This document shows positions 41,556 to 50,059 of a DNA stretch of 64,000 nucleotides, piece by piece. The stretch comes from Amycolatopsis tucumanensis (GTDB lineage Bacteria; Actinomycetota; Actinomycetes; Mycobacteriales; Pseudonocardiaceae). Below the pieces are notes generated by a model that was given only the letters and a program-made list of their open reading frames with translations, was not told the origin of the DNA and searched no databases. Positions within the stretch are counted from its first letter, which is position 1, and every line of letters starts with the position of its first letter. The stretch spans positions 1 through 64,000 of the forward strand of contig NZ_JAKGSD010000038.1 in the NCBI RefSeq assembly GCF_021654135.1. Reading direction: 5' to 3'. The position numbers and the translations under genes are program-made.

Positions 41556-42785
41556 GCGGAAGTCGCCGCGCTCCAGCAGGAACGACACCGCCAGCCCGGC
41601 GACCAGGCCCCAGAACGCGGAGCTGATGTTCAACGGCTGCACGCCGGACACGGTCACCAGGAACGCCACCAGCGCGCCGAGCGTGAAGCGGGTGCGGAAG
41701 GCCGTGACGAACGCGCTCTGCAACGCCCGCAGCATCGCCAGCCCGCCCAGGACCGCGATGAACGCGGGCGGCGTCGCCAGCATCAGGCGCACGAAGGCCG
41801 GCGCGAACAGGCCGGTCACCACCGCTCCCGCCCCGCACACGACGGCCGCCGTGTACTGGCGGTCCCGCTCGCCCGAGGCGACCAGCAGCGCGTTCGTCGG
41901 CCCGGTCAGGCACGTCGACACCGCGCCCACCGCCGCGGCCGGCAGCGACCAAAGTCCACACAGGACGGTCACGACGTTGGTGGGCGGCTCGTGCCCGGCC
42001 TGTTTCAGGACGGCGACGCCCTGGCCGTTCTGCACCACCAGGACCGTCACGGCCAGCGGCACGACCAGTTCCAGCAGCGCGGGCCAGGTGAACCGGGGCG
42101 CCTGCAGCAACGGCTCGGCGAGCCAGCCGGAACCGGCGAGGGTGAAGCGGCCCGACACCGCCACGGCGACCGCGCCCGCCAGCAACGCCCCGAGGATCGG
42201 CGGCAGCCGCCGCCCGGCCGCGGGCAGGGCACTGAGCAGCACGAACACCACGACCATCGGGACCGCGACGACCGGGTCCACGCCGAGCGCGGTCACCAGG
42301 TCGAGCCCGAACTTCAGGAACACCCCGGCGACCATCGCCATGACGATCGGCATCGGCAGCGCGGCCATCACCGCGCGGACCCAGCCGGTCAGGCCGATCA
42401 CCAGGATCAGCAGCGCGGTGACCACGAACGCGCCCAGCACCTCGGGCCAGGTCAGGTGGGTCAGCGACCCGCCGACGACGACCGTGCCGGGGATGGTCCA
42501 GAAGAACGCCAGCGGCCGCCGGTACAGCCACGACGCGAGCACCGTGAGGATGCCGTTGAGGAAGAACACGCCGAAGATCCACGACGCGAGCTGCGCCGGG
42601 GTCAGGCCGCCCTGCACCCCGACGGCGAGGATGACCGCGATCGGCCCGGTCGCGGAGAACACCAGGCCGATCACGCCGTTGGTCAGGGTGGTGCCGGTGA
42701 GGTCCCGGCGCACGCGCCGCGGCCCGGCGACCGGTTTCGGCGGACGCTCGAACCGTGGCGCGCGGATCTCCTCGTCGAGTCTCAT
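41550..42785 (-). CDS. benE: Benzoate/H+ symporter, BenE family
   Basis: 411 residues with 11-12 hydrophobic segments. BenE family marks are TLTNGVIGLVFSATGPIAVI, VQNGQGVAVLKQAGHEPPTN and VSTCLTGPTNALLVASGE. It is a second benzoate uptake system beside BenK. It is transcribed toward benR. A perfect palindrome touches its start codon (see 42785-42821), so it has its own control. Confidence 0.93.
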   Translation of the reverse strand: MRLDEEIRAPRFERPPKPVAGPRRVRRDLTGTTLTNGVIGLVFSATGPIAVILAVGVQGGLTPAQLASWIFGVFFLNGILTVLASWLYRRPLAFFWTIPGTVVVGGSLTHLTWPEVLGAFVVTALLILVIGLTGWVRAVMAALPMPIVMAMVAGVFLKFGLDLVTALGVDPVVAVPMVVVFVLLSALPAAGRRLPPILGALLAGAVAVAVSGRFTLAGSGWLAEPLLQAPRFTWPALLELVVPLAVTVLVVQNGQGVAVLKQAGHEPPTNVVTVLCGLWSLPAAAVGAVSTCLTGPTNALLVASGERDRQYTAAVVCGAGAVVTGLFAPAFVRLMLATPPAFIAVLGGLAMLRALQSAFVTAFRTRFTLGALVAFLVTVSGVQPLNISSAFWGLVAGLAVSFLLERGDFRS

Positions 42786-42821
42786 GTACGCATGCTGAAC
42801 TCATCGGCCGCCATGCGTACA
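42785..42821. promoter_or_regulatory. Perfect 10-bp inverted repeat at the benE start
   Basis: TGTACGCATG (42785-42794) and CATGCGTACA (42812-42821) are exact reverse complements separated by 17 bp. One arm begins in the benE start codon, so a bound dimer would block the ribosome site and early transcribed region. The arms are not seen near benA or catR. The binding protein is unknown. Confidence 0.6.
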
Positions 42822-42847
42822 GCCGGTTGTGGCGGGTGCCACCGAGG

Positions 42848-43033
42848 TCAGCGGTCGAACACGTCCTTCGCCGCGTCCTTGACCTTCTCGCCCGCCTGCT
42901 TGACGTCGGCCTTGCCCTGGTCGCCCTTGCCCTCGGCTTCCCACTGCTCGTTGCCGGTGGCCTTGCCCAGGCCTTCCTTCGCCTTGCCCTTGAGCTCTTC
43001 GGCCTTGTTCTGGGCCTTGTCGTCGGTGCTCAT
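42848..43033 (-). CDS. CsbD family stress-response protein
   Basis: 61 residues, rich in Lys, Glu, Gly and Ala, of CsbD type (KAEELKGKAKEGLGKATGNE and KVKDAAKDVF). CsbD-like proteins are small, soluble and induced by general stress (sigmaB in Bacillus). Their action is unknown. The ATG at 43033 follows GGAAGGACCGGAG. Confidence 0.9.
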   Translation of the reverse strand: MSTDDKAQNKAEELKGKAKEGLGKATGNEQWEAEGKGDQGKADVKQAGEKVKDAAKDVFDR

Positions 43034-43083
43034 CTCCGGTCCTTCCGGTCGGTGAGCGCTTGGATTACCCGGCCGGGCGATCC

Positions 43084-44112
43084 TTATTCGGCGTGCACCA
43101 GCGGAGTCAGGTGCGCGGCGAAGGCGGCGTCCTCGGGGGCCGAGTAGTCGGTGTCGTCGTTGCCCCGGCTGCCGGAGGGCACGAGGATGGTGGGCTGGCA
43201 GTCACTCCGGGAGGGGGCGCCGTCGACGGTGAACTCCGCGACCCGGCGGCCGGTGCGCGCCTCGAACACCGTGACCGCCCAGCGGCCCTGGTAGGTGACC
43301 AGGGAGGAGCCGTCCTCGTACTCGCACGTGCGGATCGCGGCCGGCTGGGCCTGGCCGATCAGGCGGCTGCACCCGACCAGCTGCACCTCGTCGGCGGGCG
43401 GCCAGTTCTGGTCCGTCTCCGCGAAACCCTGCAGGTACTCGGGGAAGCCGGAGCCCTCGTACACGGCCACGGCGTGCGGGCCGGGGCCGGTGTAGGCGGG
43501 CGCCTGGCCGAACGGCGCGCCGCCCGTGCACAGGCGGGCCAGGTCGGTGATCTCCCTCGGCTGCTCACCGAAGGCGAGTTCCAGCGCCAGCGGCACCGCG
43601 GTGAACCACACGACCACGGCCGACAGCGCCACGGACAGAGCGGCGATGGCGAGCCGGGGCGTCCGCGCGGGCGGGTACGGGCGCCCGGTCCGGGCGGTGC
43701 GCAGCAGTTCGGTGCGGGCCCACACGGTCCCGACCCGCTGTGAGCCGGTGTCCCAGACGAGTTCCGTCCCGTCGGCGGCGAGCCGCTCCCACCGCACGGC
43801 CACCGGCTCCTCGCCCTGCGGCCAGATCAGGAGGCCGCGCTCGGCGGAGGCGAACCAGCACCGGCCGCCGGGCACCGGGCCCCACCACGACCAGGCCGCC
43901 GTCGCCCACAGCAGCGCCCCGTAGCCGAGGACGACCCACCGCCAGGCCGGCGAGTCGTTGAGGACGAGGTAGAAGGCGGCGATCCCGGCCGGGACGACGC
44001 CGATGCCGGCGAGCATCGCGCCCGCGACCGGTTCCCGGAACGGCCGGTGCACGCGGACCAGCCGCCCCAGCCCGGCGGCCTCGGCACGCGCGGCCAGTGC
44101 CCGGTTGTTCAT
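43084..44112 (-). CDS. Hypothetical membrane protein
   Basis: 342 residues, no recognised family. The N-terminal 30 residues are cytoplasmic-like. Two close hydrophobic helices follow (GAMLAGIGVVPAGIAAFYLV and VVLGYGALLWATAAWSWW), then a ~60-residue loop, a third helix (RLAIAALSVALSAVVVWFTAV) and a ~155-residue soluble C-terminal domain with several cysteines, probably extracellular. The layout resembles actinobacterial envelope proteins of unknown role. Neighbours give no clue. Confidence 0.75.
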   Translation of the reverse strand: MNNRALAARAEAAGLGRLVRVHRPFREPVAGAMLAGIGVVPAGIAAFYLVLNDSPAWRWVVLGYGALLWATAAWSWWGPVPGGRCWFASAERGLLIWPQGEEPVAVRWERLAADGTELVWDTGSQRVGTVWARTELLRTARTGRPYPPARTPRLAIAALSVALSAVVVWFTAVPLALELAFGEQPREITDLARLCTGGAPFGQAPAYTGPGPHAVAVYEGSGFPEYLQGFAETDQNWPPADEVQLVGCSRLIGQAQPAAIRTCEYEDGSSLVTYQGRWAVTVFEARTGRRVAEFTVDGAPSRSDCQPTILVPSGSRGNDDTDYSAPEDAAFAAHLTPLVHAE

Positions 44113-44247
44113 CCTGCGCCCCTCTCGCTCCCCAGATTTGTACCGGGTGCTCGAGGTGAGGCGTACCGCCTGTCCGGTTGCGGTCAGTCCGAGGCTGTCG
44201 CGGGCTTCCGCGCCGAACCGCCGCGAAAACCCGCGTGCCGACCGTGT

Positions 44248-45177
44248 TCACTCCAGCCCGTCGCGGTCCGCCCACTCCAGCAGCGTCTCCAGCGAGTAGG
44301 CGGTGTCGTCGATGCCGGCGTGCAGGTCGCCGAGCTTCGCGAACCGGGCGGGGACCGTCGCGATCGTGCAGTCGCCCGGTTCGACGTCGTCCACCTCGTC
44401 CCACGCGATCGGCGTCGACACCGTCGCCTCGGGCACGCCCCGCACCGAGTACGCGCTCGCGATCGTGTGGTCGCGCGCGTTCTGGTTGTAGTCGACGAAC
44501 ACCAGCGCCGGGTCGCGGTCCTTGCGCCACCACGTCGTCGTCACGTCGTCGGGTGCGCGGCGCTCCACCTCACGCGCGAACGCCAGCGCCGCCCGTCGCA
44601 CCTCGCTGAACCCCCACCGCGGCTCGATCCTCACGTAGATGTGCAGGCCGCTGCCGCCGGACGTCTTGGGCCACCCGGTCGCGCCCAGCTCGTCGAGCAC
44701 CTCGTGCGCGACGTGCGCCACCCGCCGCACCCGCGCGAAGTCGGCCTCCGGGCCGGGGTCGAGGTCGATGCGCCACTCGTCGGGCTTCTCGGTGTCCGCG
44801 CGCCGCGAGTTCCACGGGTGGAACTCCACGGTGCTCATCTGCACCGCCCAGATCACGTGCGCCACCTCGGTCACGCACAACTCGTCGGCGTGCCGGTTGT
44901 AGCGCGGGAAGTGCACGCGCACCGTCTCCAGCCACGGCGGCGCCCCGGCCGGCACGCGTTTCTGGTGCACCTTGTCGCCGCTCACCCCGGACGGGAACCG
45001 GTGCAGCATGCACGGCCGCTCCCGCAGCGCGCGCACGATCCCGTCGCCGACGGACAGGTAGTACCGCGCCAGGTCAAGCTTCGTCTCGCCCCGCGCCGGG
45101 AAGTAGACCCGCTGCGGGTTCGAGATCCGCACCGTGTGGTTCCCGGCCTCCAGCTCCACCGCCTCGCCCTTGGCCAT
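44248..45177 (-). CDS. LigD-type polymerase/primase domain protein (bacterial NHEJ)
   Basis: 309 residues corresponding to the stand-alone polymerase domain (PolDom) of LigD, an archaeo-eukaryotic primase fold that fills ends during non-homologous end joining. Active-site acids are in EWRIDLDPGP (D-x-D) and the third Asp in LVFVDYNQNARDHTIAS. The TSGGSGLHIYVRIEP block and SNPQRVYFP start are typical. No ligase, nuclease domain or Ku gene is adjacent. Actinomycetes often carry several split LigD-like genes. Confidence 0.93.
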   Translation of the reverse strand: MAKGEAVELEAGNHTVRISNPQRVYFPARGETKLDLARYYLSVGDGIVRALRERPCMLHRFPSGVSGDKVHQKRVPAGAPPWLETVRVHFPRYNRHADELCVTEVAHVIWAVQMSTVEFHPWNSRRADTEKPDEWRIDLDPGPEADFARVRRVAHVAHEVLDELGATGWPKTSGGSGLHIYVRIEPRWGFSEVRRAALAFAREVERRAPDDVTTTWWRKDRDPALVFVDYNQNARDHTIASAYSVRGVPEATVSTPIAWDEVDDVEPGDCTIATVPARFAKLGDLHAGIDDTAYSLETLLEWADRDGLE

Positions 45178-45210
45178 GGGCCGAACCTAGCGTGAAAACC
45201 GCGCCGCGGC

Positions 45211-45236
45211 GGGGTGCCGGGCGAACCCGGCACCCC
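45211..45236. terminator. Hairpin terminator after the 13-gene operon
   Basis: A perfect 11-bp stem, GGGGTGCCGGG/CCCGGCACCCC, closes a CGAA loop, 9 bp beyond the MFS stop codon. No T-tract is present, as is common in high-GC actinomycetes. Confidence 0.75.
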
Positions 45237-45244
45237 ATCGCCAG

Positions 45245-46624
45245 TCAGGGCGCGATCTCCTCCAGCGTGCGACCGCGGGTCTCCTCGGCGAACACCGCGG
45301 CCACGATCGCGCCGACCAGTGTGATCCCGCTGATCAGCAGGAACACCGAGCCCAGCGCGGTGCCGCCGGCGTAGACCGCGCCGACCAGGATCGGCCCGAG
45401 GATCAGGCCCAGCCGGTTCATCACGCCGCCGAGGCTGCAGCCCAGCGCGCGGCTGCGCGTCGGGTACAGCTCGGGCGTGTACAGGTACAGGCTGATGTTC
45501 ACGGCGAAGTTGAACACGGCCGCCAGCGACGACCACACCAGCAGCTGCACCGGCGACCCGGCGCCGAGCGCGCCCAGCACCACCAGCATCGCGGTGGTCG
45601 CGCCGAGCCCGGCGGCCAGCACCACCCGGCGCCCGATCCGGTCGATCACCAGCGCCGCCAGCACGCAGCCGACCAGGCCGGCCGCCGAGGTCGCGGTGCT
45701 GTACCAGAGCGCCTGGCCCAGCGGCAGGTGGAACACGCCGCGGTAGATGGTCGGCAGCCACGACGTGATGCCGTAGTTGGCGAGGTAGCCGACGAACCAG
45801 ATCGTCCACACGGTCAGCGTGCGGCGGCGGTAGCGGCCGGCGAACAGGTCGCGCAGGGCGTTGCCGCGCTGCTGCGGGGCGGTGACCGGAACCGCGGCGG
45901 CGGGCGCGGGCAGCGGCTCGCCGGTGGCGCGCTGGACCTTCGTCTCCATCGTCGCCATCGCCGCGGCGGCCTTCTCGTACTTGCCGCGGGAGGCGAGCCA
46001 GCGCGGCGACTCCGGCACCTTGCGCAGGATCACGAACGCCATCAGGCCGGGGACGGCGGCCAGCAGGTACAGCGAGCGCCAGCCCCACAGCGGGATCAGC
46101 CATGCCGCGACCAGCGCGCTCACCGCCAGGCCAGCGGGGAACACCACCTCGTAGAGCAGCACGAACCGGCCGCGCTTGTGGGCGCGGGTGATCTCGCTGA
46201 TGTAGGCGGCCGCGGTCGGCACCTCACCGCCGATCGCGAGGCCCTGCACGAACCGCAGGACGAGGAACGGGGTGAGCGAGTCGCAGGCCGCCATGCCTGC
46301 GCTGCACAGTGCGCTGACCGCGACGCAGATCGCGATGACCCGGACCCGGCCGATCCGGTCGGCGGCCCAGCCGGAGACCAGCGCGCCGACCAGCATCCCG
46401 ATCGAGCCGATGGTCAGCGCCGCGGTGCTGGTGGCCGCCGACAGGCCCCACTCGCGGGAGAGCACCGGCAGTGTGTAGGCGATCAGCAGCTGGTCGAACG
46501 CCTCGAAGAAGGTCACGATGCCGATCAGCAGGCGGACGCTGATCTGCCAGCGCGACATCGGCAGCCGTTCCAGCCGCGCGGCGATGTCACCCTGCGTCAT
46601 TGCGGGTGTGGCGTCGATGCTCAT
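45245..46624 (-). CDS. MFS transporter, sugar porter/AAHS-like, end of the meta-cleavage operon
   Basis: 459 residues, 12 predicted helices. Motifs are FFEAFDQLLIAYTLPVL in helix 1, SGWAADRIGRVRVIA, RFVQGLAIGGEVPTAAAYIS, PESPRWLASRGKYE between the halves, and VIDRIGRRVVLA. The last gene of the long leftward operon, it overlaps the upstream gene by ATGA. I infer that it imports the aromatic substrate of that operon. The PESPRWL motif is shared by sugar and aromatic acid porters, so the substrate is open. Confidence 0.9.
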   Translation of the reverse strand: MSIDATPAMTQGDIAARLERLPMSRWQISVRLLIGIVTFFEAFDQLLIAYTLPVLSREWGLSAATSTAALTIGSIGMLVGALVSGWAADRIGRVRVIAICVAVSALCSAGMAACDSLTPFLVLRFVQGLAIGGEVPTAAAYISEITRAHKRGRFVLLYEVVFPAGLAVSALVAAWLIPLWGWRSLYLLAAVPGLMAFVILRKVPESPRWLASRGKYEKAAAAMATMETKVQRATGEPLPAPAAAVPVTAPQQRGNALRDLFAGRYRRRTLTVWTIWFVGYLANYGITSWLPTIYRGVFHLPLGQALWYSTATSAAGLVGCVLAALVIDRIGRRVVLAAGLGATTAMLVVLGALGAGSPVQLLVWSSLAAVFNFAVNISLYLYTPELYPTRSRALGCSLGGVMNRLGLILGPILVGAVYAGGTALGSVFLLISGITLVGAIVAAVFAEETRGRTLEEIAP

Positions 46625-47208
46625 TCGGTCTCCTCGTCGGGCAATAGTGTGCGGGCTGAATCGAGGAATCGCACTGCTTCGTCCCAGGCGTCGGCTTCGT
46701 CACACAGGGACAGCCAGGACCCGCCCAGGTTCGCGGCGAGCACCGGCAGCTCGGGGAGGTCCGGCCAGGGCCCCTCGCGCGGGCCGACGCCGGCGGCGCG
46801 CAGCCCGTGCGCGGCGGCGGCCCAGGCGGCGAGGTGGGCGCCCTGGCCGAGCCCGATGAAGGCGCTCGCCGGAACCCCCGCCCGGCGGCTCAGGTGGTCC
46901 AGCGCGCCGGCCACGTCGGCGGCGAGGTCGTCGGGCTCGAGGGCGGCGAAGTTGCCGCGCGGGAAGACCCGCCCGCCGGTGTCGTAGTAGAGCAGCGGCG
47001 CGACGGCGAGGTAGCCGCACTCGGCGAGCACTCGGCAGGCGTCCTCGGCTTCGGCGGTGAGCCCCCGCTCGTCGTGCAGGACGACGACGGCGGCGCGCAC
47101 GTCGGCGGCGGGGTAGCGCACGAGCAGGGGAGCCGCGGTCTTGAGAACGCGGCGGCGCCGGTTGGCAGGGGCGTGTCCGTGGTGGTGGCTGGTCGCCGGG
47201 ACGGTCAT
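46621..47208 (-). CDS. Dienelactone hydrolase-like protein, short and lacking the nucleophile
   Basis: 195 residues. AAVVVLHDERGLTAEAEDAC and LAECGYLAVAPLLYYDTGG match the first half of the dienelactone hydrolase fold. The nucleophile elbow, normally GxCxGG, reads FIGLGQGAHLA, so the Cys/Ser is absent. The part that carries the catalytic Asp and His is also missing (family length is about 230-250). It is thus probably not a hydrolase, but a decayed or repurposed member. It is coupled on both sides (ATGA overlaps). Confidence 0.7.
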   Translation of the reverse strand: MTVPATSHHHGHAPANRRRRVLKTAAPLLVRYPAADVRAAVVVLHDERGLTAEAEDACRVLAECGYLAVAPLLYYDTGGRVFPRGNFAALEPDDLAADVAGALDHLSRRAGVPASAFIGLGQGAHLAAWAAAAHGLRAAGVGPREGPWPDLPELPVLAANLGGSWLSLCDEADAWDEAVRFLDSARTLLPDEETE

Positions 47209-47642
47209 GGGCGCTCCAGGGCTGGGACCGGGAGTGGGGTTGCGGCCGGGTGACAGGGGACCGGGCCGGGGGCTGCGGGCCGCGCCCCGTCGGGGTGGGG
47301 TTCGGTGGTGGCCTCGCGTGGGGCTCGGTCGCGGGTCGTGGGTGGTGGGGTGTGCCGTGCGCGGGTGGGGGTGGGGACAGGGCGCTTGGTGGTGGCTCGG
47401 CGTGGGGCTGGGTCGGGGGTTGTGGGTGGTGCCGTGTGCCGTGCGCGGGTGGGGGCAGCGCCCTTGGCGATGACCCGGCGCGGGGGCGGTGGGGCCGCCG
47501 TCCCGGGGATGCGAGTGCGGTCGGGGGCGCGGCCGGCCGGCGCGGGGCCGTGCCGCGGGCCGCCGTCGGCGGGAGTGGAGTGCGTGGCCGCGGGGGCATT
47601 CCGCTCGATTGGTCGCCTCGGCGGCCCCATCGGGACGGTCAT
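47205..47642 (-). CDS. Pro/Arg/Thr-rich low-complexity ORF, translationally coupled
   Basis: 145 residues, no recognised family. The start codon overlaps the ThDP-enzyme stop (TGATG) and the stop overlaps the next start (ATGA), as for a genuine operon gene. The content is very unlike a folded protein: about 28-residue imperfect repeats (PTRARHTAPPTTPDPAPRRA and TPTRARHTPPPTTRDRAPRE). The DNA is a G-rich tandem repeat on the plus strand. Its first residues MTVP equal those of the downstream gene, hinting that the block arose by duplication and expansion near that start. It may be a disordered linker protein or an expanded spacer. Confidence 0.4.
   Translation of the reverse strand: MTVPMGPPRRPIERNAPAATHSTPADGGPRHGPAPAGRAPDRTRIPGTAAPPPPRRVIAKGAAPTRARHTAPPTTPDPAPRRATTKRPVPTPTRARHTPPPTTRDRAPREATTEPHPDGARPAAPGPVPCHPAATPLPVPALERP
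47300..47470. repeat. G-rich imperfect tandem repeat with a G-quadruplex motif
   Basis: Two units of about 85 bp share GTGGTGG, CGTGGGGCT, GTGGGTGGT and TGTGCCGTGCGCGGGTGGGG. In the first unit, 47363-47382 contains four G-runs separated by 1-3 bases (GGG-T-GGGGG-T-GGGG-ACA-GGG), a classical quadruplex pattern on the plus strand. Confidence 0.6.
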
Positions 47643-49261
47643 CAGTCCTCCCGGGGGACGGGCACCGGCGGGACGAACGGGCGCGGCGCCGGGTCCAGCG
47701 CGGTCACGTCGACCTCGATCACGGACGGGCCGTGCTGCGCGACCGCCTTCTCCAGCGCCTCCGCGAACAGCGACGGCTTGCTCACCAGCTGGTACGGCAG
47801 GTCCAGCGACTGCGCCAGCCGCGAGAAGTCCGGCGTGTACAGGTCCACCCCGGCCCGCGCACCGCCGTGGTGGTCCTGCATGTTGCGCAGCACCCCGTAC
47901 CCGCCGTCGTTGAAGATCACCAGCACCAGCCACGGCTTCTCCTGCGCCAGCGTGCCCAGCTCGCCCAGGTGCACGGCCAGCCCGCCGTCCCCGGCCATCA
48001 CCAGCGTCGGTGCGTCGCGGCCGGACAGCGCCGCCCCGATGCCCGTCGCCAGGCCCTGCCCGATCCCGCCGCCGACCGGGAACAGGTTGGTCCGCGGGTC
48101 GAAGATGTCCAGCAGCCGGTTGCCCCACTGGCTGGACGGGATCGTCACGTCCCGGGCGATCACCGACTCCCGCGGCAACCCCGCGCGCATCGCGTCGCAG
48201 ATCTCTCCATACGGGCCGATCGCCTCGCGCAGCCGCGACCGCACGGCGGACCGCGTCGCCACCGCCCGCGCCCGCCACTCCGGATCGCCGGACCCGCCCC
48301 GCAGCCGCCGGAGCACCACCGCGGCCTCCCCGGCGATCCCGACCGTCGCCGGGTGCACCCGGCCCAGGGCGGCGGGGTCGACGTCGATCTGGATGTGCCG
48401 CGCGGGCAGCGCCAGGTGGTAGTGCTTGGTCTCGTTGGACCGGAAGTGCGTCCCGACCGAGATCAGTAGATCCGCCCCGGCCAGCAGGTCCTCCGCGGCA
48501 GTGGCGAAGTTGCCGACCACCAGCGGGTGGTCCTCGGGCAGCGTGCCCCGCCCGGAGTTGCTCGTGAACACCGGCGCCTGCAGCCGCTCGGCCAGCTCCC
48601 GCACCTCGTCCCGCGCGTCCACCGCGCCGCCGCCGGCCCAGATCACCGGGCGCCGCGCCGAGGCGATCAACTCGGCGGCCCGGGCCAGCGCGTCCTCGTC
48701 CGGCGGCGGCACCGGCGCCGGAACCTCCGGAGCGCGAGCCACCACGTCGTGCCGCGCGTACTGCAGGTCGATCGGCCACTCCACACTGGACGGTCCACTC
48801 GGGAGGGACAGCGCCTCGCGCACCGCCCGTCGCAGCACGTCCTCCGCCGCGGCCACCGAAAAAATGGTCGCGGCGTGTTTGGACACCGCGGTGAGCATGC
48901 CCAGCTGGTCGCGTGTCTCGTGGATGACCCCGCGCCCCTGCCCGAGGTAGGGCGAGTCGATCTGCCCGGTCACGTGCAGCACCCGGCTGCCCGCGGTCAG
49001 CGCCTCCACGAGCGACCCGGCCGCGTTGCCCGCGCCGGTGCCGGTGCTGGTGATCGCGACCCCGAGCCCGCCGCGGGCTCGGGCGTACCCGTCGGCCGCG
49101 TTGACCGCCGCCGCCTCGTGCCGGACCGGCACGAACCGCAGCCGCGCCGCGATCGCCTCCACCAGCGGCAGGTTGTGCACGCTCACGATGCCGAACGCCG
49201 TGTCGACGCCGTTGTCGATCAGGATCTGGGCGAGCAGGTCCCCGCCGTTGCCGTGTGTCAC
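47642..49261 (-). CDS. Thiamine diphosphate-dependent decarboxylase, benzoylformate decarboxylase-like
   Basis: 539 residues of the ThDP family (acetolactate synthase/benzoylformate decarboxylase/phenylpyruvate decarboxylase). The catalytic Glu is in PVRHEAAAVNAADGYAR. The ThDP-Mg motif GDG(x~27)N is in MAGDGGLAVHLGELG to VIFNDGGYG. The central FAD-fold-like domain is present but without clear FAD sites. The GTG at 49261 follows TGAGGAGAC; an ATG 12 codons earlier would overlap the SDR gene. In this operon it could decarboxylate a 2-oxo acid from ring cleavage to an aldehyde for the divergent aldehyde dehydrogenase. Reaction type is secure, substrate is not. Confidence 0.88.
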   Translation of the reverse strand: MTHGNGGDLLAQILIDNGVDTAFGIVSVHNLPLVEAIAARLRFVPVRHEAAAVNAADGYARARGGLGVAITSTGTGAGNAAGSLVEALTAGSRVLHVTGQIDSPYLGQGRGVIHETRDQLGMLTAVSKHAATIFSVAAAEDVLRRAVREALSLPSGPSSVEWPIDLQYARHDVVARAPEVPAPVPPPDEDALARAAELIASARRPVIWAGGGAVDARDEVRELAERLQAPVFTSNSGRGTLPEDHPLVVGNFATAAEDLLAGADLLISVGTHFRSNETKHYHLALPARHIQIDVDPAALGRVHPATVGIAGEAAVVLRRLRGGSGDPEWRARAVATRSAVRSRLREAIGPYGEICDAMRAGLPRESVIARDVTIPSSQWGNRLLDIFDPRTNLFPVGGGIGQGLATGIGAALSGRDAPTLVMAGDGGLAVHLGELGTLAQEKPWLVLVIFNDGGYGVLRNMQDHHGGARAGVDLYTPDFSRLAQSLDLPYQLVSKPSLFAEALEKAVAQHGPSVIEVDVTALDPAPRPFVPPVPVPRED

Positions 49262-49271
49262 GAGTGTCTCC

Positions 49272-50051
49272 TCAGACGTATCGGGCGACGCCGCCACCGA
49301 CGTCGAGGGCGGAACCGGTGATGTAGGACGCGTGCGGTGACAGCAGTGCCACGATCGGGAAGGCGACCTCCTCGGCGGTGCCGAGCCGGCCGAGCGGGAT
49401 GCCCCGGTCCGCGGCGAGCTCCGAAGTCCACTCCGCCCAGGACAGCTCGGTGCCGGACTGCTCGTACCGGCGCCGCCACTGACCGGTGTCCACCAGGCCG
49501 AGGCACACCGAGTTGACCCGCACCTCCGGCGCCAGCTCGGCGGCCAGCGTCTTGGACAGGTTCAGCAGCGCCGCCCGCGCCGCCGACGTCGCGGCGAGCT
49601 TCGGCTCGGGCTGGCGGGACAGGATCGCGTTGACGTTGACCACCGCCGCGCCCGGCCGCAGCCACGGCTGCGCGGCGCGGACGACGTGCAGCACCGAGAA
49701 GATCTTCAGGTGCAGCTCGTCGCGCCACTGCTCGTCGCTGGTCTCGGCCAGCCGCGCCATCAGCGAGCGCCCGGCGTTGTTGACCACGCCGTCCAGCCCG
49801 CCGAACTCCTCGCCGGCGCCGGTGACGAACCGGCGCACGTCGCCGGCGTCGAGGACGTCGCACGCCGCGGTGTGCAGCCGGGCGCCGGCCGCGCGGGGCA
49901 GGTCGGCGAGTGCCTTCTCCAGCCGCACGCCGTCCCGCGCGCACGCGGCGACGTGCGCGCCCTCGGCGAGCAGCATCGCGGCGGTCGCCAGCCCGACACC
50001 GGAACTGGCGCCGGTCACCACGACCGCCCGCCCGGAAAGTCCCAGGTCCAT
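49272..50051 (-). CDS. SDR family protein with altered active site
   Basis: 259 residues. Cofactor motif TGASSGVG (residues 14-21) and NNAG are intact. The catalytic YxxxK position reads TSAAR (in KLAATSAARAALLNL), so both Tyr and Lys are changed. The expected Ser is in NVNAILSRQ, where Asn-Ala replaces Ser-Ser. It may bind NAD without normal dehydrogenase chemistry, or use other residues. It sits between a normal SDR gene and the ThDP enzyme gene. Confidence 0.85.
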   Translation of the reverse strand: MDLGLSGRAVVVTGASSGVGLATAAMLLAEGAHVAACARDGVRLEKALADLPRAAGARLHTAACDVLDAGDVRRFVTGAGEEFGGLDGVVNNAGRSLMARLAETSDEQWRDELHLKIFSVLHVVRAAQPWLRPGAAVVNVNAILSRQPEPKLAATSAARAALLNLSKTLAAELAPEVRVNSVCLGLVDTGQWRRRYEQSGTELSWAEWTSELAADRGIPLGRLGTAEEVAFPIVALLSPHASYITGSALDVGGGVARYV

Positions 50052-50059
50052 GAAAACTC

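Noticed and set aside
47300..47470. CRISPR or rRNA-like repeat
   Set aside because: Only two imperfect G-rich units; it is low-complexity coding-type DNA.
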